Source: Rhizophagus clarus (Eukaryota; Glomeromycota; Glomeromycetes; Glomerales; Glomeraceae). Taken from it: DNA of 64,000 nt. The notes beneath the pieces were generated by a model. It ran no database searches and was not told where the DNA came from. It worked only from the letters and a program-made list of their open reading frames with translations. Positions 58,576-64,000 of the stretch are shown piece by piece (position 1 is the stretch's first letter; each line of letters begins with the position of its first letter). Location: the NCBI GenBank assembly GCA_015698045.1, contig BLAL01000257.1:744001-808000 (forward strand). Direction: 5' to 3'. The translations under genes and the position numbers were made by a program.

Positions 58576-59943
58576 ATGACGAATAAAAGATATAATTATG
58601 AAAAATTTTATACATCATCAGATGAAAATGAAGATATGTATCACTTACCAAATAACAATTATTCATTAGAAAGTAAAAATGATATTTATTCAGAAATGCC
58701 ATTTTCATCAGATATGTATTACACTTCACCAAATAAAAATCAAAATTCTTATAATTTAAATTTAAATAATGAGGAAATTCAATTATTTGATATTGAAAAG
58801 AAAAAACTTCAAGATGATATTAATAAATACTTTTATCAATATAATTCTTTATATAAAAAATTACAAGAAAAACATATAGAATTAACCAATAAAAGTATAA
58901 ATCAACAAAATAAAATTGATTCACAAGAACAAATAATTAATCAATTACGATTTAAAATACAAAATTTAGAAAAAGAGAAAGAAAAATTAGATACAAAAAA
59001 TGATAATTTACTTCAAAAAAATTCAAATTTAGAGAAACAATTGAAAATTATTCAACAAGATGATTCAATAAAAGTTACGAATTCCCCTCTTCAATCAACA
59101 GGAGATGATGAACAAAATTATATTGTAAATTTAAATAATGATATTATGGAATTAAATGATAACATAAGGAAATATATAACAAATTTAAAGCAAGATGTTA
59201 CCGTTAATATGGGAGAAGTAAATAAACTTTTATCTCTTTATAAATGTTCAACTAGAAACTTGGATCAAAAAGACGATCGATTACTCATTCAAGCGGTTTT
59301 ACAACGTCACATCATAGAAAACATATTTGATTATGCGAGTAAATATTTTCAAAATACAGGAAAACATTATCATCTTGAATCGGAAATTATTAAAAACGAA
59401 TCTTCTTTATCCTCACTATTAACTCGCGCCTCTAAATGTCGTACTGGGAATGATGATATGACTAGAGTCGCGTCAACAAAATTACGTCAGCAAATCTATT
59501 CAATTCTTAATAATCGTGGTTTCGCTGATACCATTGGTGAAACTGTTTGTGAGCATCCTTTCATTGGTTATTATAAAAAACATCTAAACAATCTTATGAA
59601 TGAATTACGTATTATTAATAATGATCAGAAGAGATCCGCTTCGGAAAATTTGGCCGCAACTATCATTCGTGATGTAATAAAGATATTTTGGTTTAGATTA
59701 AAAATTCAGGAACCTGTTGTGCAACATCATTGGATTCAGAATAATGCAAAAGTGGATAAATCATTTATGGAAGGAAACAATTTGGATGACAATTCAAATC
59801 TATTTGTTGATTTATGCTATTTCCCTTTAATTGGAAAAAATCTCACGTCAAATAATCGAAAAATTTATTTTTCTGCAAAAGTCTTTGCAAAACCAATATC
59901 ACATTATACCGAACTAAAAGCGATTATCGATCAAGAACTGTAA
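58576..59943 (+). CDS. C8: coiled-coil protein with conserved C-family domain
   Basis: Intronless, 455 residues. Residues 1-70 are polar with Tyr/Asn/Ser ('MTNKRYNYEKFYTSSDENED'); about 75-165 is a coiled coil; the C-family domain (about 185-440) includes 'IMELNDNIRKYITNLKQD', 'AVLQRHIIENIFDYAS', 'KLRQQIYSILNNRGFAD', 'FWFRLKIQEPVVQHHWI' and 'CYFPLIGKNLTS'. The characteristic 'YQSALG' entry to the domain is missing: the coil passes directly into the 'NYIVNLNNDI' segment. It follows C7 in the same direction. Sequence and promoter place it with C4, C5, C6 and C9. Confidence 0.87.
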   Translation: MTNKRYNYEKFYTSSDENEDMYHLPNNNYSLESKNDIYSEMPFSSDMYYTSPNKNQNSYNLNLNNEEIQLFDIEKKKLQDDINKYFYQYNSLYKKLQEKHIELTNKSINQQNKIDSQEQIINQLRFKIQNLEKEKEKLDTKNDNLLQKNSNLEKQLKIIQQDDSIKVTNSPLQSTGDDEQNYIVNLNNDIMELNDNIRKYITNLKQDVTVNMGEVNKLLSLYKCSTRNLDQKDDRLLIQAVLQRHIIENIFDYASKYFQNTGKHYHLESEIIKNESSLSSLLTRASKCRTGNDDMTRVASTKLRQQIYSILNNRGFADTIGETVCEHPFIGYYKKHLNNLMNELRIINNDQKRSASENLAATIIRDVIKIFWFRLKIQEPVVQHHWIQNNAKVDKSFMEGNNLDDNSNLFVDLCYFPLIGKNLTSNNRKIYFSAKVFAKPISHYTELKAIIDQEL

Positions 59944-60296
59944 TTTATTGTCCGATGGACAATGTATACGAAAAAAAATTATGGTCACGGGTTTCAACTC
60001 ATGTGATCTCCAGGGTTCCATTTCCTAACATTCTATGTTGTATTTTATATTTTGATAATAAAAGATTATATTTCAAACTTTTTTGCTTATAAGAATGATG
60101 TAATTGTAAACTAATTTCTTTCTTTGATGTTAAAAGAGAAAGGCTCATCTTTTTATATAATTCACAAGGATCGAATTTGGAATCGTCACGAAAATTCGAT
60201 TAAAGAACACTCCTCAAGCTGCAGACTTTTTACCATTATGAAAAAGTCATCTTACCATATTACAGAAATTACAGAAATAGGTCTTATAACCTTCTA
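59944..60296. other. Intergenic, nothing seen
   Basis: Downstream region of C8; no feature could be supported. Confidence 0.45.
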
Positions 60297-60500
60297 GAAC
60301 AAAAAGTGCTTCTTCTTGTATTTAGTATTAATATGTATCGATTGTATCGTGTAACTCCCTTCTCTAGTTAAAGATATTCCAAATTGTTTCGTAACTTCTA
60401 CAACCAACGTTAATAAATGTTCGTTGAAATTAGTGAACACTATTCCTTTCAGTATTCGTGGAACAGTGTCAGATATATATACGAAATTTTTACCTAATTG
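60297..60500 (-). other. Open frame without start, 68 codons
   Basis: The minus strand reads without a stop through 'DTVPRILKGIVFTN' and 'VVEVTKQFGISLTREG' to a stop near 60297. There is no ATG, and I recognise no family. Its balanced composition suggests a piece of a former gene or mobile element. Confidence 0.25.
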
Positions 60501-60805
60501 ATTCTCTAAATCGCCATTTTTAACATATAGGGTAATACTTAATTCCTAGATTTTGTATTTGAAATTCTCAATTCTACCGATTTTCAATTATTTGTTCTCG
60601 TGACTCGATTTTACTTTAATTTTTGTCTTTAATTTCCTCGATTTCAATTTTTAACTTTTTAACAATTTTTTTAACCCGTATATTTTTTGTAGTTTATTAT
60701 AATAAATTATAGTTGGTAATATAATTATAAATTTATCTCCTTATTATACGGAATATAAGGTAATTGATTATTCTTGTAGTGGAATATTTTGCATATCATG
60801 ATAAT
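60490..60805 (-). pseudogene. Relic of a C-family N-terminal coil
   Basis: On the minus strand broken frames match the N-terminal half of C9: 'KLKIEIEEIKDKN' against 'KLKSEIEEIKEIN', 'SKIESREQ' against 'SKIESQEQ', and at 60800-60740 the start region with 'LPYIPYNKEI' against 'SPYIQYNEEI'. Multiple stops and a large gap show it is dead. It is an extra, partial copy of the C9 type. Confidence 0.65.
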
Positions 60806-61844
60806 TATGAGACAGAAGTCAAGCTATTATAAATTTCTTAAATATTCCGTACATTTAAAGATATCGTCTTTATTTAATTATTATAATTTTAATTTATTAT
60901 GCGAGATTCTTTAATTTACTCTAATAAATCCAAAAGAGGTTTCGTTATTATCCGAAGCGTAGCGGAATACTAAGTCAAGACGTCTGTCAAATTTTGAGAT
61001 CAGATGTATGATCGTATGATTATAACGCTTCAATTCCCGCTACCCAGTATTTGTCAAGAACAAAAAAAAAAAAAAAAAAATCTCGCGTTCATTGCTTTTT
61101 CATAACACGTAAAAAAATTAATCATATGATAAATTTGGAAATGATATATAATCAATTACTGTAATACTAATAATATCAGCATTTAATCTAAAGACAATCG
61201 GATGCGCCAAAAATATCGATAATTTGACGCGGTGATGAAAAAAATAATTATATAATGTCCTCCGCTTCGCTCCGGACAACAGATAACTATAAATAATTTT
61301 TTTTTCAGTTTACGCTTTCAATTTTTGTGAATTTGCTTCGTCCGCAGCCATTAAGAAAATTTATTAATTGAAAAATAAAAACTTACTTTCTACAAAATTA
61401 TTGACAAATCAGTAATCGTTATGAAATCAATAATAAACTAATCTAACATCAAATGTGTCAAATGAGACTAAAATACTATTCATTGACTGTCAATTTATTC
61501 AGAAATCAAACCAAAGACACCTGTAGTCCCTATAACTGAACAAAGTAAAGAACAATCAATTTGTACAATAAGTAAAAACTAATTCTCTGTTTCATTTGCT
61601 GTATATACATAGTGTGACAAGATAGACTTTTTTTTCACTATTTTGTATTTTAAATCGAAATCAAAAATTCGGCATATTTAATTTACAAACGAAAGTTATA
61701 ACATACATACACTATAAAGTTGATAAGAAGTAATAATTTGCTACACAAATAAACTTACATTTATTCGTTCTTATTTTACTTTACTATAGAATTTGATTGT
61801 CAACGCTATTTCAATTGAGTTTAATAGTTTCTTCGTTGTTTTGC
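60806..61844. other. Intergenic, AT-rich
   Basis: No supported gene. Two short GC-rich words related by complement (about 60952-60966 and 61262-61275, ccgcttcgctccgg type) are probably fragments of mobile DNA. Confidence 0.4.
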
Positions 61845-63403
61845 TTATGCATTCAAATTTGATGTTGGTTTTGTGATAACCCTCGCAAGAGTATATATTT
61901 TTCGATTGTTTGAATCAATATCTCTTCCAATCAGAGGGAAAAAACATAAATCAACACGTGTATTTACAATTTCATCTTTATCATCTTTATCATCCAAGTT
62001 GGCTACTTCCATTAACGCTTTATCCACTGCTGAATTATTCGGAAACCACTGATAATGTACTACGGGTTCCTGAACTTTCAATCTAAACCAGAATATCTTT
62101 ACAACATCACGAATAATAGTTGCGGCCAAATTTTCAGAAGTGGTTCTCTTTTGACTACTTTTGATCACACGTAGTTCATACATAACTTCGTTTAATTTTT
62201 TCCTATGGTCAGCAATGAAAGGATGTTCGTGAGGAGTATTACCATTATTACTAGCTCCAATAATATCAGCAAATCCGCGGTTACTAAGGACCGAATAGAT
62301 TTGTTGGCGCAATTTCGAAGGTCCAATGCTCGTGATTTCATCATTCCCAGTTCGACATTTAGAAACGTGATTTAATAATAAGGATAATGTAGATTCGCTT
62401 TTAGTAATGTCCGATTCAAGATGATAATGTTTTCCTGTGCTTTGAAAATATTGATTTGCATATTCGAATATTGTTTCTATAACGTGTCGTTGTAAAACCG
62501 CTTGAATAAGTATCCGATCTTCTTTTTGATTCCGGATTTCAGTTGGACAACCATAATGTAATAAAAGTTTTTTAACTTCTCCCATATTAACGACGGTATC
62601 TTGCTTTAAATTTGTTATATATTTCTTTATGTTATCATTTAATTCCATGATATCATGATTTAAATTTACAGAATTATTTTGATCATTGTCACCCAGTTGG
62701 AAATTTGTAGCTACACCGAGAGCAGATTGATAAGAAAATGCTTTGTCTTCTAATAAACATTTTTTTTAGTAAGATATCCTAATTGATTTTCTAAATCGGC
62801 ATTTCTTTGAACCAAGTCAGTATTTTTAGCTTCTAACTCTTCCTTTTCTTTTTCTAAATTTTGTGCTTGATTTTTTACCAATTCTAAAGATTGCTGTGAA
62901 CGATCAATTCTTTGCTGATGTTTTTGATTAATATCATTAAGGTCACTGATTTCATTATTTAATAAAATATTTTGTTGAACAACATTTTTTAATCGAGTAT
63001 CTAAATTTGTATTTTTTTGAAATAAATTATCATTTTTAGTATTTAGTTCTCCTTTTTCTTTTTCTAACTTTTGTATTTGATTTTCTTTTAATTCTAAAGA
63101 TTGTCGCAATTGATTAATCATTTGTTCTTGTGATTCGATTTTACTTTTATTTTTTTGATTAATTTCTTTAATTTCTTCGATTTCACTTTTCAACTTATTA
63201 ACGATCATTTGATGTTGATCTATATTCTTGTTTGTTAAATCTGTATACTTGTTTTGTAATTTATTATATAGTAAGTTATATTGTTCAATATTGTGAATTT
63301 CATCTTGAAGCTTTTCATCATTAAAAGATTGAATCTCCTCATTATATTGAATATAAGGTGATTGGTTACTATCATGCGAAATATTTTGCATATCGTCATT
63401 CAT
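61845..63403 (-). pseudogene. C9: C-family gene broken by a 1-nt deletion
   Basis: The frame from the ATG at 63403 runs 217 codons through a long coiled coil ('IQKLEKEKGELNTKNDNL') and stops at 62750. Compared with C5 at the same place (C5: aaagcattttt; C9: aaacattttt, plus strand near 62757), one G/C pair is missing. After this point the other frame is open to 61845 and is nearly identical to the C5 domain ('VLQRHVIETIFEYANQYF', 'KLRQQIYSVLSNRGFAD', 'FRLKVQEPVVHYQWF'). So either a very recent pseudogene or an assembly error in a homopolymer-rich place. The promoter elements of C4, C5 and C8 are not found upstream. Confidence 0.85.
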
Positions 63404-64000
63404 TTTAAAAATTTGATAATTATAAAGGAAGTTCGGACACTATATGTAAAGGTATTGTGAGTATTTATTTTAATTTATTACGTAGTTAAACCACTAAAAG
63501 ATTTGTTGATCGATAAAGATATTAAAAAGGAAAAAGTCTGAATTTTAAAGTTAAAGACAATGGAAAATATATTATGTATGTAATTAGTAAATTATCAGTA
63601 AATCTGCACCAAAAATGGGAGATCGGCATCCTAATCGAAAGTCAAGGCATTATATGTAGAACTTTTTCTTTTGCAAAAAATTATGGGATAAAATTGTTCG
63701 TCTATGGAAATTAAGAATTTTTTTTCCTTCGGAAAATTAAGTCAAAAATGGTCAACAAACTAAGCCGAAAATGATCATCAAATGAATTTCTTAATGGATT
63801 TTGACACACAACATCTGATCAAAAAATTCACTTTTAAAAAATACAAGAATAATTTCTTGTTATTAGCATTAAATTATTTTTATTTGTCATCAACAAAATT
63901 CTATAATAATTTTTTAGTATTTAAATAAGAAAATATTATTTATTCCAGTTTAACTAAACGAAAAGGATATGAAATACTCTTATGTTTAAAAACAAAATTA
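63404..64000. other. Upstream of C9, nothing further seen
   Basis: AT-rich region to the window end; no CACGTG, no 28-nt element and no frame. Confidence 0.4.

Noticed and set aside
61257..61280. Imperfect hairpin tgtcctccg...ctccggaca
   Set aside because: Too short and imperfect to claim a terminator or regulatory hairpin in a eukaryotic context.
13540..63403. Idea that H genes are canonical cytosolic Hsp70s
   Set aside because: They lack the Hsp70 substrate-binding domain, linker and EEVD; motifs and length fit HSPA12-like proteins.
16826..63403. Idea that C genes are kinesins, SMCs or NLR-type immune receptors
   Set aside because: No P-loop, NB-ARC, NACHT, hinge or motor motifs; only coil plus the unassigned domain.

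Overview
The window looks like nuclear DNA of an arbuscular mycorrhizal fungus, most likely Rhizophagus irregularis or a close Glomeromycotina relative. The grounds are very high A+T with long poly-A/T runs, short GT..AG introns, a Uma2-type nuclease-fold protein of a kind abundant in that genome, and remnants of a coiled-coil/acidic gene family typical of it ('AEN' coiled coil, 'YDKAIDAEDIAMKANQEE' core, 'GYNEYGKRDRGYYY' tail). This assignment rests on recognition from memory, not on a search.

Layout. 1-8.6 kb is a decayed, repeat-rich region: two broken copies of that Rhizophagus family, one interrupted by an AACGGAT-type repeat and the other with its 5' end triplicated as 80-bp repeats; an inverted-repeat element; one intact-looking Uma2-like gene; and a C-terminal relic of an Hsp70-like gene. 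8.6-13.5 kb is intergenic and holds a 2.2-kb DNA transposon with perfect 8-bp target duplications and a 425-bp hAT-like MITE.

13.5-63.4 kb is the core: a cluster of two gene families. Family H has seven Hsp70/HSPA12-like actin-fold ATPases (H1-H7). Family C has nine coiled-coil proteins (C1-C9, one broken by a 1-nt deletion) that share a roughly 270-residue C-terminal domain I cannot assign to any known family. I resolved every H gene into exons by splice signals, reading frame and homology. H2, H4, H5 and H6 have the same nine-exon structure, H7 has its first eight exons, and H1 and H3 lack most of the 3' introns.

The arrangement is not random. Three times the order is [C] divergent from [H], with a second [C] downstream in the same direction as H: C1<>H2>C2, C4<>H4>C3, C7<>H7>C6. 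C5<>H5 is the same without a downstream partner. In the third triplet H7 and C6 join in frame through a canonical donor and an AAG acceptor, predicting one 1381-residue ATPase/coiled-coil chimera. H6 and H7 have lost key residues of the nucleotide-binding motifs while keeping open frames. Several promoters share a CACGTG box about 85 bp before the ATG, a TATAAA box about 55 bp before it, and (C4, C5, C8) a 28-nt element. I propose an uncharacterised two-component H/C system. The physical partnership and function are inference.

39-45 kb is AT-rich DNA with a second, inverted copy of the 8-bp-TSD transposon and a small TA-flanked MITE. A protein with duplicated hydrophobic hairpins lies just upstream of H6. 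I saw no tRNA, rRNA or CRISPR array.
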